A stretch of DNA of 64,000 nucleotides from Fulvivirga ligni (GTDB lineage Bacteria; Bacteroidota; Bacteroidia; Cytophagales; Cyclobacteriaceae). The translations under genes and the position numbers were made by a program. The notes beneath the pieces are model-generated. The model saw only the letters and a program-made list of their open reading frames with translations, did no database searches and had not been told where the DNA came from. The stretch lies in NCBI RefSeq assembly GCF_021389935.1, contig NZ_CP089979.1:4879001-4943000 (forward strand). The letters run 5' to 3'. Positions within the stretch are counted from its first letter, which is position 1; every line of letters starts with the position of its first letter. Positions 18,016 to 27,397 of this stretch are shown piece by piece.

Positions 18016-18486
18016 GTGACCACAATAACTCTTAACACCTATATCCAGGCTCCTCAACAACGTGTGTTTGATCTCTCAAGAAGCATCGATTTACACAAAA
18101 TTTCCACTCAACACACTCAGGAAGAAGCTATTTCTGGAACAACCACCGGCCTTATCGGACTTAACGAAACCGTGACCTGGAAAGCAAAACACCTTGGCGT
18201 TACACAAAAGCTCACCACCAAAATCACCTCATTTCAATCTCCTGACTCCTTCACTGATGAGATGACCCAGGGCGCCTTTCGCTCCATGAAGCATCAGCAT
18301 CTATTCAAGAAACATGAATCAGGCACCATGATGATCGATATTTTTGAATTCAGCAGCCCCTTCGGACCACTGGGCAGATTGGTTAATTTTCTTTTTCTAA
18401 GAAACTATATGACACAACTTCTCGTAAAACGAAATCAGATCATCAAAGAATTTGCGGAGACAGAAAAGTGGCGGCAGGTGATTTAA
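18016..18486 (+). CDS. SRPBCC (START-like) domain protein
   Basis: 156 residues beginning at GTG; the first residues TTITLNTYIQAPQQRVFDLSRSID match the usual start of the family, and no upstream ATG is available. It has the single hydrophobic-pocket fold of polyketide-cyclase-like SRPBCC proteins, with the F(D/E)FSSPFGPLGRL stretch near the long C-terminal helix that closes the cavity. It likely binds a small hydrophobic ligand; no catalytic residue can be assigned. Sixteen bases separate it from the next membrane protein gene, suggesting co-transcription. Confidence 0.85.
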   Translation: MTTITLNTYIQAPQQRVFDLSRSIDLHKISTQHTQEEAISGTTTGLIGLNETVTWKAKHLGVTQKLTTKITSFQSPDSFTDEMTQGAFRSMKHQHLFKKHESGTMMIDIFEFSSPFGPLGRLVNFLFLRNYMTQLLVKRNQIIKEFAETEKWRQVI

Positions 18487-18502
18487 CTTAATCCACCATT
18501 TC

Positions 18503-19051
18503 ATGTACAACCAAAAGATCAGCTTTACCTATTTCTTAAGTATCACACTCGCTGTTATTTTCACTGCGTTACTTCATGAGTTTGCTCACTGGGCTATGAG
18601 CGAATCATTAGGATATGATACAGCCATGACCCTAAACAGTACCTACCCAACTCATGCAGTATGGTCAGAAAAGCATCAAATTATCATCTCGGCATTAGGT
18701 CCGATCATCACCCTGGTTCAGGCTGTTGTAGTCTTTCTTTTGCTCAAAAAAAATCATTGGAATAAATATTTATACCCATTGCTTTTCACTCCATTTTATA
18801 TGAGACTATTAGCATGTTTTATGAATTGGATTAACCCAAATGATGAAGGGCGCATAAGTACTTATCTTGGCCTTGGGCTTTTCACGTTACCTATTTTAAT
18901 CAGCGGCCTATTGTTTTATCTGGTTTTTACTACCAGTAGAAACCATCATCTTAAATGGCAATTTCAGGTGTTCACCATATTTATTGTAATGAACATTAGC
19001 TCATTTCTTATTCTTTCTGACCAGTACTTTAGGGTAAATATTTTTTTATGA
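18503..19051 (+). CDS. Small membrane protein with HExxH motif (M50-like fold)
   Basis: 182 residues with about five membrane helices. The sequence LLHEFAHWAMSESLGYD near residues 24-40 carries HEFAH, the zinc-binding motif arrangement of intramembrane metalloproteases, with a further possible ligand in NPNDEGRIS around residue 110. The family is DUF3267/M50-like, but the classical third-ligand motif of site-2 proteases is not obvious, so protease activity is uncertain. It lies just downstream of the SRPBCC gene. Confidence 0.65.
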   Translation: MYNQKISFTYFLSITLAVIFTALLHEFAHWAMSESLGYDTAMTLNSTYPTHAVWSEKHQIIISALGPIITLVQAVVVFLLLKKNHWNKYLYPLLFTPFYMRLLACFMNWINPNDEGRISTYLGLGLFTLPILISGLLFYLVFTTSRNHHLKWQFQVFTIFIVMNISSFLILSDQYFRVNIFL

Positions 19052-19348
19052 TAAGAAGACACTTTAGTAAAATAGAACCTAACTTTTACTAGGCTCCTTA
19101 TACCTAAATCCATGCTCAGCTGCGAAGTAAAAACTACAAGTTCACACTTCTAATTTACTAACTTATATCAGGTAGCTTACCCATTGAATACTAATAAAAT
19201 AAAACTATTATAAGGTTTAAAAGAATAATATTTAGGTCATTGAAAAAAATACAAAATTTGATATTACGGTTTATGGCTTTTCCCTAATAAAACCGGAATT
19301 ATTAACTAATATAGTAGCTCCAACTTTAATCTTACTACACTTTTTTAA
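19052..19348. other. AT-rich intergenic stretch, no gene seen
   Basis: 297 bases with no convincing reading frame on either strand. A weak inverted repeat near 19075-19095 (CCTA...TAGG) could be a degenerate terminator for the preceding gene. The distal part should hold the promoter of the DinB gene, but no clear TAnnTTTG is visible. Confidence 0.5.
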
Positions 19349-19804
19349 ATGGAGCATTCCTTCAAAACTTGTTTTACCAGCAGGCGCATTTATTTAGATT
19401 TTTTAGAAAAGTATTCACTAGAGCAACTCAATACCATTCCGAAAGGATTTAGCAATAACATCATCTGGAATGCGGGTCATATCATAGTAGCACAACAGGC
19501 TTTAATCTACAAAACTGCCGAGTTACCGATGTATGTTTCTGATGATCTCTATAATACCTACAAACCAGGATCAGTGCCTACTCAAAAAACTACCGAAGCA
19601 GAGCTGAACACTCTGAAGGATTTGCTGCTTACTCTCCCAGAAAAAACTTATGAAGATTACCTTCAGGACAAGTTTAAGGTTTTCCATGAGAGAATGACAG
19701 GCACCGGCTTTTATCTGGAAAGCCTAAAGGATGCACTGAACTTCAATAATTATCATGAAGGCATCCATTTAGGATACATCATGAACATAAGAAAGTTTGT
19801 ATAG
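19349..19804 (+). CDS. DinB family protein
   Basis: 151 residues forming the four-helix bundle of the DinB/YfiT superfamily. The potential metal-ligand histidines are visible: His in IIWNAGHIIVAQQ (near residue 43), and His in NNYHEGIHLGYI (near 138-142). Such proteins include thiol-dependent transferases acting on bacillithiol-like thiols, but the substrate here is unknown. It is convergent with the bestrophin gene, whose stop lies one base away. Confidence 0.85.
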   Translation: MEHSFKTCFTSRRIYLDFLEKYSLEQLNTIPKGFSNNIIWNAGHIIVAQQALIYKTAELPMYVSDDLYNTYKPGSVPTQKTTEAELNTLKDLLLTLPEKTYEDYLQDKFKVFHERMTGTGFYLESLKDALNFNNYHEGIHLGYIMNIRKFV

Positions 19805-19805
19805 G

Positions 19806-20666
19806 CTAGAGTAAAATCTCCTGAACGTTTGATTTAATTTTTGTACTAAGTTCTTCAGTAGGAAGATCATTTACATCCTTTCCAAAAGGATCTTCTATTT
19901 CCTCTGCAATAAGCTCTACTGATACCAGTATGAAGAAAATCATAAGTACTATTGGCACCGTCAAATACCCAAAATCCGTAATAAAGGCAAATGGTAGCGT
20001 GATAGTAAAAGTAAAAATGAACTTCTTAATGTACATACTATAAGAGTATGGAATAGGCGTATTTTTAATACGTTCACACCCTCCGAGGATATCGCTAAAC
20101 ATCTTCATTTCAGCATCTAACACCAGAAAATGATCTCCAGTAAAAATACCTTCTTTGTATAGTGCATTTATTTTTCTGTGCAGCAGGTATGAAATGTAAT
20201 TAGGTATATGCTCCTTACCCTCTAGCTCCACACCTATCTCACTAAGATCCAAAGCCTTTAAGTCCACACCTTTTCTTAAGTGCTCCTTTACTGCCACCAC
20301 AAAGTTGGGGATCATCACTGCGAAATATTTCCTGGCTTCATGATCATCAGGTAGATATGATGCAACCTTAAAAGCCAGGTTTCTAGAGTTATTCACCAGC
20401 AAGCCCCATAACTTCCTGCCCTCCCACCAGCGATCATAGGCGGAATTTACTCTGAACACTAAGAACAAACCGAGTACAATTCCTAACAAGCTATGCACAG
20501 CTGTGGTACTTTTAAAATTCCACTGAAACACTTCTAATACCAGATAAGCAGCCAAAAGTGAATATATGGCCATAAAAACCAAGGCCGGAAATAGCAGACG
20601 AACCACTTGCCTACTGTAAGAATGAAAGATTAATGAAAACCAGGTTTTGGGGTTGTATTTGATCAT
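19806..20666 (-). CDS. Bestrophin family ion channel
   Basis: 286 residues. Bacterial bestrophins (UPF0187) form pentameric ion channels in the inner membrane. Signature stretches are present: YNPKTWFSLIFHSYSRQVVR at the N-terminus, FRVNSAYDRWWEGRKLWG near residue 78, and the C-terminal YLTVPIVLMIFFILVSVELIAEEIEDPFG. The acidic EEIEDPFG ending is the conserved cytoplasmic motif. About four membrane helices are visible, with the length typical of the family. Monocistronic on the minus strand and divergent from the SPFH gene. Confidence 0.93.
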   Translation of the reverse strand: MIKYNPKTWFSLIFHSYSRQVVRLLFPALVFMAIYSLLAAYLVLEVFQWNFKSTTAVHSLLGIVLGLFLVFRVNSAYDRWWEGRKLWGLLVNNSRNLAFKVASYLPDDHEARKYFAVMIPNFVVAVKEHLRKGVDLKALDLSEIGVELEGKEHIPNYISYLLHRKINALYKEGIFTGDHFLVLDAEMKMFSDILGGCERIKNTPIPYSYSMYIKKFIFTFTITLPFAFITDFGYLTVPIVLMIFFILVSVELIAEEIEDPFGKDVNDLPTEELSTKIKSNVQEILL

Positions 20667-20791
20667 TGATTAAGATAATTAGTGCAACAAATTAAAACCA
20701 AGAAATTTATTTTCCTAAGCTGAAAGACATCTTACTTTGATTTTAAAAAATTAAATCAATATATTTATGATATCATTTTAATATCACTTTT

Positions 20792-21646
20792 ATGAATCAC
20801 GAAAACGAAAGCTCACCCATTTCAGGCTATATCATGTTACTCGTAGTGCTAATACTATTTTCAACCAGCCTGGCATTATTCATTGGCACCAAAAATGCGC
20901 TATTTATATTATCCACATTGGTGGCTCTAATTTTATGTCCTGGTTTCTTCTTTGTAAATCCTAATAGTTCGAGAGTACTAGTACTTTTTGGAAATTATAA
21001 AGGAACCGTAAAGAAAAATGGCTTCTTCTGGGTAAATCCCTTTTACAACAAGCAACACATATCACTAAGGGCCAGAAATTTTGATAGCGAAAGAGTTAAA
21101 GTGAACGATAAAGTAGGTAATCCGATATTAATAGGTGTTATCCTGGTTTGGCAGGTTAAAGACACTTATAAGGCTGCTTTTGAAGTAGATAATTACGAAG
21201 AGTTTGTTCGAATTCAAAGTGATGCTGCCGTCAGGAAATTAGCTGGCTTGTATCCTTATGATAATTTTGAGGATAATGATGCTGAGATAACTTTAAGATC
21301 AGGATTAGATGAAGTAAATCACGCTTTGGAAGAAAACCTAAGCAAAAGATTAAATATAGCCGGCATAAAAGTGATTGAAGCAAGGATCGGATACCTGGCC
21401 TATGCTTCAGAAATAGCCAGCGCTATGTTACGTAGACAACAAGCAACTGCTATTGTTGCTGCAAGACATAAAATAGTTGAAGGAGCTGTGAGCATGGTAG
21501 AAATGGCTTTAGATGATCTTTCTAAGAGAGATATCATTGAATTAGATGAAGAAAGAAAAGCCGCTATGGTAAGCAACTTAATGGTGGTGCTCTGTGCAGA
21601 TAAAGATGTAACCCCCGTCATTAATTCAGGCACTCTCAATCATTAA
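20792..21646 (+). CDS. SPFH/Band 7 domain membrane protein
   Basis: 284 residues: two N-terminal membrane helices (about 15-60) and an SPFH domain at about 65-240 (SSRVLVLFGNYKGTVKKNG, NPFYNKQHISLRARNF, ARIGYLAYASEIASAMLRRQ). This family (stomatin/prohibitin/flotillin) forms membrane scaffolds that organise proteases or lipid domains. The usual downstream partner in Bacteroidota, a small Arc-type protein, is found next at 21797. The C-terminal helix region (KAAMVSNLMVVLCADKD) is typical of this bacterial subgroup. Confidence 0.92.
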   Translation: MNHENESSPISGYIMLLVVLILFSTSLALFIGTKNALFILSTLVALILCPGFFFVNPNSSRVLVLFGNYKGTVKKNGFFWVNPFYNKQHISLRARNFDSERVKVNDKVGNPILIGVILVWQVKDTYKAAFEVDNYEEFVRIQSDAAVRKLAGLYPYDNFEDNDAEITLRSGLDEVNHALEENLSKRLNIAGIKVIEARIGYLAYASEIASAMLRRQQATAIVAARHKIVEGAVSMVEMALDDLSKRDIIELDEERKAAMVSNLMVVLCADKDVTPVINSGTLNH

Positions 21647-21796
21647 CATTTAATTATCAACACCTTATATCTAAATCATTAGAACAACAGCATTTGTTCA
21701 TAATGTCTTAGTTTTGAGCTAAACTTTCGTCGGCAAAACTATGCTTAATGACTATTAACGATGAAGGCAGGGCTGCAACCCTTAATTAAATTTAAC

Positions 21797-21958
21797 ATGG
21801 CCAAGAAAAAACCATTTGTATTAAGGTTAGATCCTGAGATGCTCGCTAAAGTTGAAAAATGGGCTGCTGACGAATTCCGTAGCACCAATGGCCAGCTTGA
21901 ATGGATGATTAATAAGGCCCTAAAAGAATCTGGCAGACTGAAAAATGATAAAAGTTAA
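21797..21958 (+). CDS. Small Arc/ribbon-helix-helix protein
   Basis: 53 residues from the ATG at 21797, chosen over 21761 because MAKKKPFVLRLDPEMLAKVE is the usual start. KKPFVLRLDPEMLAKVEKWA is a ribbon-helix-helix N-terminus (strand then helix), followed by a second helix with NGQLEWMINKALKESGR. It is a likely DNA-binding dimer. It follows the SPFH gene and precedes a secreted protein; this SPFH plus Arc pairing is frequent in Bacteroidota and suggests it regulates or accompanies the membrane scaffold. Confidence 0.85.
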   Translation: MAKKKPFVLRLDPEMLAKVEKWAADEFRSTNGQLEWMINKALKESGRLKNDKS

Positions 21959-21992
21959 ATAAGAAACGATATCTTTAAGGAAATTGTAAACT

Positions 21993-22790
21993 ATGTATAA
22001 ATATATTTTATCCCTTCTACTAACCCTCTCATTTGTAGCAGCTAACGCTCAAGAAGACCACGTTATAACCATTCATCAGGATACACTGTATGGCAGTATT
22101 CAAATATTACTACCCACACCCCATAGTGAAGAAATTATTTTAAAAACTGATGATGGAAAGGACAGATATAAAGCTTATCAGTTTACAGAATTCACTTATG
22201 AAGGAGATACTTATGTGCCAGTGAAAACATCTACCAAGTATGCTATCATGAAGGTAAAAAAAGAAGGTTATTTAAGCCTATTAAGCTACAGAGCGGAGAA
22301 TAACTATGATTTTGGCAACTTATATCTTCTAAAGAAAACCGGTGAAGGCACAGAACTGCCCACTTTTCTATGGAAAAAAGTAATGACTGACTTTTTAAGC
22401 AATTGCCCGGAAGTAACCACTAAAATTGAGGACAAGACTTATAAAAGAAATGACATTGAAGATATTGTTGATGTTTATAATAACTGCATCTTAGATCAGA
22501 CTTCAGCTACTTATTCTGATAACAGCAAACGCGCAACACCTGCTAAGACGGCCACTCCCAACAAGGATAACCCAGCGGTAACTTTAATTTATACCATAAA
22601 GGGTAAATTAACAGCTTATGACAATTCAGATACGGAAGACATAATGGCTTTACTTACCGATATGGCTGAAAAACTATCAGAAGACGAAAAAATCCCTTCT
22701 TACATGATTGGTGCTTTGAATGAGCAAGCTAAAGAATTTAAAAGCATCGAAGAGGATATCGATCAGCTCGTGGAAATGATCAAAAAATAA
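21993..22790 (+). CDS. Secreted protein of unknown function
   Basis: 265 residues with a signal peptide ending in FVAANAQE. The mature part starts with a beta-rich module (DHVITIHQDTLYGSIQI, FTEFTYEGDTYVPVK), of a type common in Bacteroidota proteins that record a cell-surface property. A C-terminal part is rich in charged residues and includes a possible helical bundle (residues 215-265). I do not recognise a family. It lies 34 bases after the Arc gene and 32 bases before the antiporter gene, so the four genes may be one transcription unit. Confidence 0.7.
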   Translation: MYKYILSLLLTLSFVAANAQEDHVITIHQDTLYGSIQILLPTPHSEEIILKTDDGKDRYKAYQFTEFTYEGDTYVPVKTSTKYAIMKVKKEGYLSLLSYRAENNYDFGNLYLLKKTGEGTELPTFLWKKVMTDFLSNCPEVTTKIEDKTYKRNDIEDIVDVYNNCILDQTSATYSDNSKRATPAKTATPNKDNPAVTLIYTIKGKLTAYDNSDTEDIMALLTDMAEKLSEDEKIPSYMIGALNEQAKEFKSIEEDIDQLVEMIKK

Positions 22791-22822
22791 GTAATAACAA
22801 ACAATGAAGCGCTGATAGCAGA

Positions 22823-24007
22823 ATGGAGCTCAATTACTTTTACACTATATTAATTATTTCCATTCTACTCATTATCAGCGTATTGACTGGTAAGCTCGCC
22901 TCCAAGTTTGGTATTTCCTCCTTATTGGGCATACTAGCCATAGGACTAGCTTTAGGCAATGGAGGGGTTTATGATTTTGATTATAATAATCCCCTTCTCA
23001 CCTTAAAAATCAGTCAGATTGCACTTTGTTTTATCCTTTTCTCTGGCGGTTTTTCAACCCGATGGAAAAAGTTAAGAGAAGTAGCCCCTCAGGGAATTTC
23101 TCTTGCTACCATTGGCACTCTAGCTACCTCCCTTATTACGGGGCTGGCAGTGCACATCATCTTTTCATGGTCTATGTTAGAGTCTTTGCTGTTGGGGGCC
23201 GTAATCTCCTCTACAGATGCCGCTGCGGTATTTTCCATATTGGCCAGCAGCAATCTTAAGCTGAAGAATAACATCAACTATGTACTAGAATTTGAATCGG
23301 GCACCAATGACCCGATGGCCTATTTTCTTACAATTAGCCTCACCAGCCTCATCTCCTCGCCTGATATGAACGGCTGGATGATTCTCCCGCATTTCCTATG
23401 GAATACTATTTTCGGAATAGTGTCAGGTTATGGAATTGGCTCCTTGATCTTTCTTCTGATAAAAAGATCAAAACTTAAGAAAGGCCAAACTCCTATGATG
23501 CTCCTGGCTGCTGTACTTTTCATTTTTGCTCTGAATGAGCTCTGCGGTGGCAGCGCCTTCCTGGCGGTATACGTGGCCGGAATCACTTTAGGCAATAAAA
23601 AATGGGATAATGTAGATTACAACCTTAATTTCTATGAAGGCTTGGCCTGGCTAATGGAAGCAGTGCTATTTCTGGTTTTAGGCCTTCAGGTATATATTAC
23701 CAATCTGAGCGAAATATACTTATCAGGATTAATGATAAGCGTAATTCTAATCTTTATAGCCAGACCAATTGCCACGTGGTTTACTTACCTGTTTTTGAAG
23801 AAGAGAACCTGGCAGCATAAAACCTTCATTTCATGGGTTGGCTTAAAAGGTGCCACGCCCATTGTGTTCGCACTCATCCCACTGGTGGAAGGCCTCACGG
23901 TGTCAGAATATATCTTTAACGTTTCCTTTATTGTAGTGATATCCTCCATCCTCATTCAAGGATCTACCGTGGCGTGGCTGGGTAAGATTTTAAAGCTTGG
24001 GCAATAA
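22823..24007 (+). CDS. Monovalent cation:proton antiporter (CPA1/NhaP type)
   Basis: 394 residues with about 12 membrane helices. The transport motifs are visible: SSTDAAAVFSIL (the TDA loop) and ESGTNDPMAYFLT (the ND pair at the ion site) near residues 131-165. Length corresponds to the membrane domain alone; the TrkA-C cytoplasmic domain found in NhaP2/CvrA proteins is absent. It exchanges protons for K+ or Na+ across the inner membrane. The stop codon directly abuts that of the convergent SNF2 gene. Confidence 0.92.
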   Translation: MELNYFYTILIISILLIISVLTGKLASKFGISSLLGILAIGLALGNGGVYDFDYNNPLLTLKISQIALCFILFSGGFSTRWKKLREVAPQGISLATIGTLATSLITGLAVHIIFSWSMLESLLLGAVISSTDAAAVFSILASSNLKLKNNINYVLEFESGTNDPMAYFLTISLTSLISSPDMNGWMILPHFLWNTIFGIVSGYGIGSLIFLLIKRSKLKKGQTPMMLLAAVLFIFALNELCGGSAFLAVYVAGITLGNKKWDNVDYNLNFYEGLAWLMEAVLFLVLGLQVYITNLSEIYLSGLMISVILIFIARPIATWFTYLFLKKRTWQHKTFISWVGLKGATPIVFALIPLVEGLTVSEYIFNVSFIVVISSILIQGSTVAWLGKILKLGQ

Positions 24008-27000
24008 TCAATTCACCAAACTCATAAGCTCCTCTTTGGAAAGGTTTTTCAAAATAGCATTATCATCATTGATAAGGCCGGTCACCATTTCCTTTTTGGT
24101 AGACTGAAGTTTCATGATCTTCTCCTCCACCGTTCCCGGGCAAATGAGCCTCACTGCTGTCACTCGCTTATCCTGACCTATTCTATATGACCTGTCAATG
24201 GCCTGATTCTCCACCGCTGGATTCCACCATGGATCTACCATATATACATAGCTGGCCTCTATGAGGTTGAGACCAACACCACCCGCTTTTAAGCTGATGA
24301 GAAACACTCTTACTTCATCATTTTCCTGGAAACGCCTTACCACCTCTTCCCTGTTTTTAGTGGATCCGGTAAGCATAACATGGCCAACTCCTTTATTCAC
24401 CAACTCTTTTTGGATGAGCTCCAGCATGCCTACAAACTGCGAGAAGATGAGAATCTTATGATAAGAAGCATGGTTATCCACTTGTTCCATGAGCACATCT
24501 ATCTTAGAGGCCGTTTCTGTCAGTTCCATTGGGGTAGATTCCAACAGCTTGGGAGAGTTACAGATTTGGCGGAGCTCAGTAAGGCCTTTGAGCACATACA
24601 TGGACGTTTTCTTCAGATCATCAGTCTCTTTATTTTCCATGTATTCTCTGAACTCCTTCTCACTGGCCTCATAAATACGCTTTTGCTCTGGCTTCATTTC
24701 ACAGTAAATCACCATTTCCTCTTTTTCCGGTAATTCCTGTGCTACCTGATCCTTCGTGCGCCTCAGTAAAAATGGACTGATCTTATCCTGCAATTCTTTG
24801 GCTCTCTTCTTACTCTTAAACTGATCGATGGGTGCCGAATATCGTTCCTTAAAAAACTGCTTACTGCCCATAAGTCCGGGACAAGCAAATGAAAACTGGC
24901 TAAATAAATCAAAAGTATTGTTTTCAAATGGCGTTCCCGTAATTGCTATTTTGTTACGCGATTTCAGCAACCTGGCTGCTTTATAGCGCTGAGAATTAGG
25001 ATTTTTGATCTGCTGAGATTCATCCAAAAAGATATAACTGAAGGTGAAGTTCTTGAGAAATACCACGTCTGCCAGCAGGGTTCCATAGCTGGTGAGAATG
25101 ATATCATACTTCCCGAAAAGATCAGTATCTCTTTGTCTATCAGCTCCTTTCAATTCGAAAACTTCCAACTCAGGAGCAAATTTTTCAATCTCAGATTTCC
25201 AGTTAAACATCAGCGTGGTAGGCACCACCAAAAGATGAGGCTTTTTACCTTGTTTTGCTTTCAAAGCCAGTATAAAAGCTATAATCTGCACCGATTTACC
25301 CAGCCCCATATCATCAGCCAGACAGCCACCAAAATTAAATTCATCAAGGAAATTGAGCCAATTGAGTCCTTCTTTCTGATAAGGCCTAAGCTCCGTTTGT
25401 AATTGCTCCGGCACCTTTACCTGCTCTATGGCTTTGAAGTTCTCCAGTTTTTCATGATACATGGCTAGCTCATGCCTCACTGGCTTGTCTAGCATGTGAG
25501 TTTCAAAAAGCCGGTTTATAGCTGAAAAATTCACTTTCGGAAAGGTGATCAGATCATTTTCATCGATCTCACCAGAATGGAAATATTCTTCAAACTTCTT
25601 CATCCACTCTTTCGGTAATACACCAAAAGTACCATCACTGAGCTGCACGTATTTGGATTTGTTTCTTACCGCTGCTTTCACCTTTTTCATGGAAGCCTTT
25701 TGCTTGCCATAACGCATGTCTACATCAGCGTTGAACCAATTAATGGCGCTAACTACTTTAATATCAATACTTACCGGATTAGGATTGAGCTTATTGCCCT
25801 CTATCTCATCAAAGCCCAGAATGGTGATATCATCTTCAGTCCATTCCCTGCAGGTTTTAAGAAACCATTCTTCTTCCAGAAAACGCTTTTTATGTAAATA
25901 GAAATATGGCAAGTCATTCTCTTCCAGTTGTTCCTCAAAAAACGGGTGTTGTTTGATCATCAAGGAGATAAAATCAGATTCCTTTTCAATATCCCGGATC
26001 ACCAAAAACTCCTTACCTTTTTCATCATGCGCATAGATCTGTTTGCGGCTTCGCACTTCAACCTCCACATCGCTGTACCTCATTACCGGAATGAGCATCA
26101 CGAAATTATCGAAGTCAGAGAGGTAGATGATTTTCTCATTGGGATCGTTGAATCCTTCCTGCTCTAGTTGCTCTGGGCTGGCAGCTTTTACAAAGCGATA
26201 TTCAATGTCGATATGCCGCTCTACATCATCCAGAAATTGAGTTCTGAATTCCTTAAATGCAGAGCTATGGACGATCAGTTTGCCTGCTTTTTGGTGCAGA
26301 AGATCGAGCACTTTTATAAGCTGAAGCTGAGGTAAAAGATGCAATTCCTCATTGATCTCCAAAAAGCAGTTATATCGGAGCTTCACCTCATGAAGAGAAA
26401 AAGTCTTATCTCCCAAAACTATTCTGGCCTCGATCTCGAAATGCTTTCCCACCTTAGAAACTATGAGTGAAACGCTTCCTCTAAAAGGCTTCACCTGAAT
26501 GGGCACTATGGAATTAGCACTTATCTTATCCGAAGCCCGGACATTATGTTGATAAAATTCATAACCCAGCGGATTTTTTATAATATAAGATAATACCGAA
26601 AGATCATCAGCGGTTAAAGATTCGCCTTTGAAATCCATGAACTTAGCCACCCCCAGCAGAAATTTAATCTCTCTACCATCTTGCAACTTCCACACGTGAT
26701 CCTGGGGATTCACCTGAATCAGCGGATTTTTGATCTTGCCTTTTTGAGTTCTCTCCGCATGATAAATGGAAATCAGCAGGTGATTATAATACCGGTGCTT
26801 TCGCAGCACCAGAATATTCTTATCATGATCCAGGCTGCTCAGGGCCGACTGATCCTGCTGCACCTTCACCTGACTTTTCAGACTCTTTAAACTATCAGCG
26901 GTGACAGATATAAGTCCCGGGTGAGCCGGCTTAAAAATCAATCGCCCATGCTCATATTCTACATCAAAATAAGCATCCAGATCAGGCTCATTTTCAAGTC

Positions 27001-27382
27001 CATATTCGAAGGCTATTTTCTTTAATTCCTGTTTCCTACCTCCCTTGTCAAAGAAAATTTGAAGATCATCAGAGTGCACCAGAAGATCCAACACCTCGGC
27101 CTGATGGTCACAGAGTTGCATATCTTCACCCTCGCAATTACACAACAGCACCAGCTGCTGCTCCGTTTGTGAAAGCACCACTTGATAGCTACCATCAGCC
27201 GTATTTACAGAAAATACACCTTGATTGACATTCATTACTTCAGTAAAGACCTGAATATCAGCTGATTGAAAGTTATGAAGTCTTACATATTTTTTTAGGC
27301 CGGAAAGTGAATCACCGTCTCGAGTTTTATCATCAATAACAAAACGATGCCATTTTATAGAATCAGGAGACGGGTCATGCAT
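24008..27382 (-). CDS. SNF2 family helicase with SWIM zinc finger
   Basis: 1124 residues. An N-terminal SWIM-type zinc motif CNCEGEDMQLCDH lies near residue 80. The C-terminal half is a complete SNF2 ATPase: motif I DDMGLGKSVQ near 690, motif II DESQ, motif III ITGTPFENN, and motifs V and VI (GGVGLNLIEASYV, QAIDRSYRIGQ). The middle region is a long beta-rich accessory part, as in bacterial SNF2 proteins of this length. It probably remodels protein-DNA complexes or displaces RNA polymerase; the exact target is unknown. It follows the Tat-exported DinB gene by 15 bases. Confidence 0.95.
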   Translation of the reverse strand: MHDPSPDSIKWHRFVIDDKTRDGDSLSGLKKYVRLHNFQSADIQVFTEVMNVNQGVFSVNTADGSYQVVLSQTEQQLVLLCNCEGEDMQLCDHQAEVLDLLVHSDDLQIFFDKGGRKQELKKIAFEYGLENEPDLDAYFDVEYEHGRLIFKPAHPGLISVTADSLKSLKSQVKVQQDQSALSSLDHDKNILVLRKHRYYNHLLISIYHAERTQKGKIKNPLIQVNPQDHVWKLQDGREIKFLLGVAKFMDFKGESLTADDLSVLSYIIKNPLGYEFYQHNVRASDKISANSIVPIQVKPFRGSVSLIVSKVGKHFEIEARIVLGDKTFSLHEVKLRYNCFLEINEELHLLPQLQLIKVLDLLHQKAGKLIVHSSAFKEFRTQFLDDVERHIDIEYRFVKAASPEQLEQEGFNDPNEKIIYLSDFDNFVMLIPVMRYSDVEVEVRSRKQIYAHDEKGKEFLVIRDIEKESDFISLMIKQHPFFEEQLEENDLPYFYLHKKRFLEEEWFLKTCREWTEDDITILGFDEIEGNKLNPNPVSIDIKVVSAINWFNADVDMRYGKQKASMKKVKAAVRNKSKYVQLSDGTFGVLPKEWMKKFEEYFHSGEIDENDLITFPKVNFSAINRLFETHMLDKPVRHELAMYHEKLENFKAIEQVKVPEQLQTELRPYQKEGLNWLNFLDEFNFGGCLADDMGLGKSVQIIAFILALKAKQGKKPHLLVVPTTLMFNWKSEIEKFAPELEVFELKGADRQRDTDLFGKYDIILTSYGTLLADVVFLKNFTFSYIFLDESQQIKNPNSQRYKAARLLKSRNKIAITGTPFENNTFDLFSQFSFACPGLMGSKQFFKERYSAPIDQFKSKKRAKELQDKISPFLLRRTKDQVAQELPEKEEMVIYCEMKPEQKRIYEASEKEFREYMENKETDDLKKTSMYVLKGLTELRQICNSPKLLESTPMELTETASKIDVLMEQVDNHASYHKILIFSQFVGMLELIQKELVNKGVGHVMLTGSTKNREEVVRRFQENDEVRVFLISLKAGGVGLNLIEASYVYMVDPWWNPAVENQAIDRSYRIGQDKRVTAVRLICPGTVEEKIMKLQSTKKEMVTGLINDDNAILKNLSKEELMSLVN

Positions 27383-27397
27383 AGAAATAGTCGAAAT

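Noticed and set aside
24380-24733. 117-residue plus-strand frame inside the SNF2 gene
   Set aside because: It is antisense to a helicase with intact motifs, and its translation has no domain signature or plausible start context.
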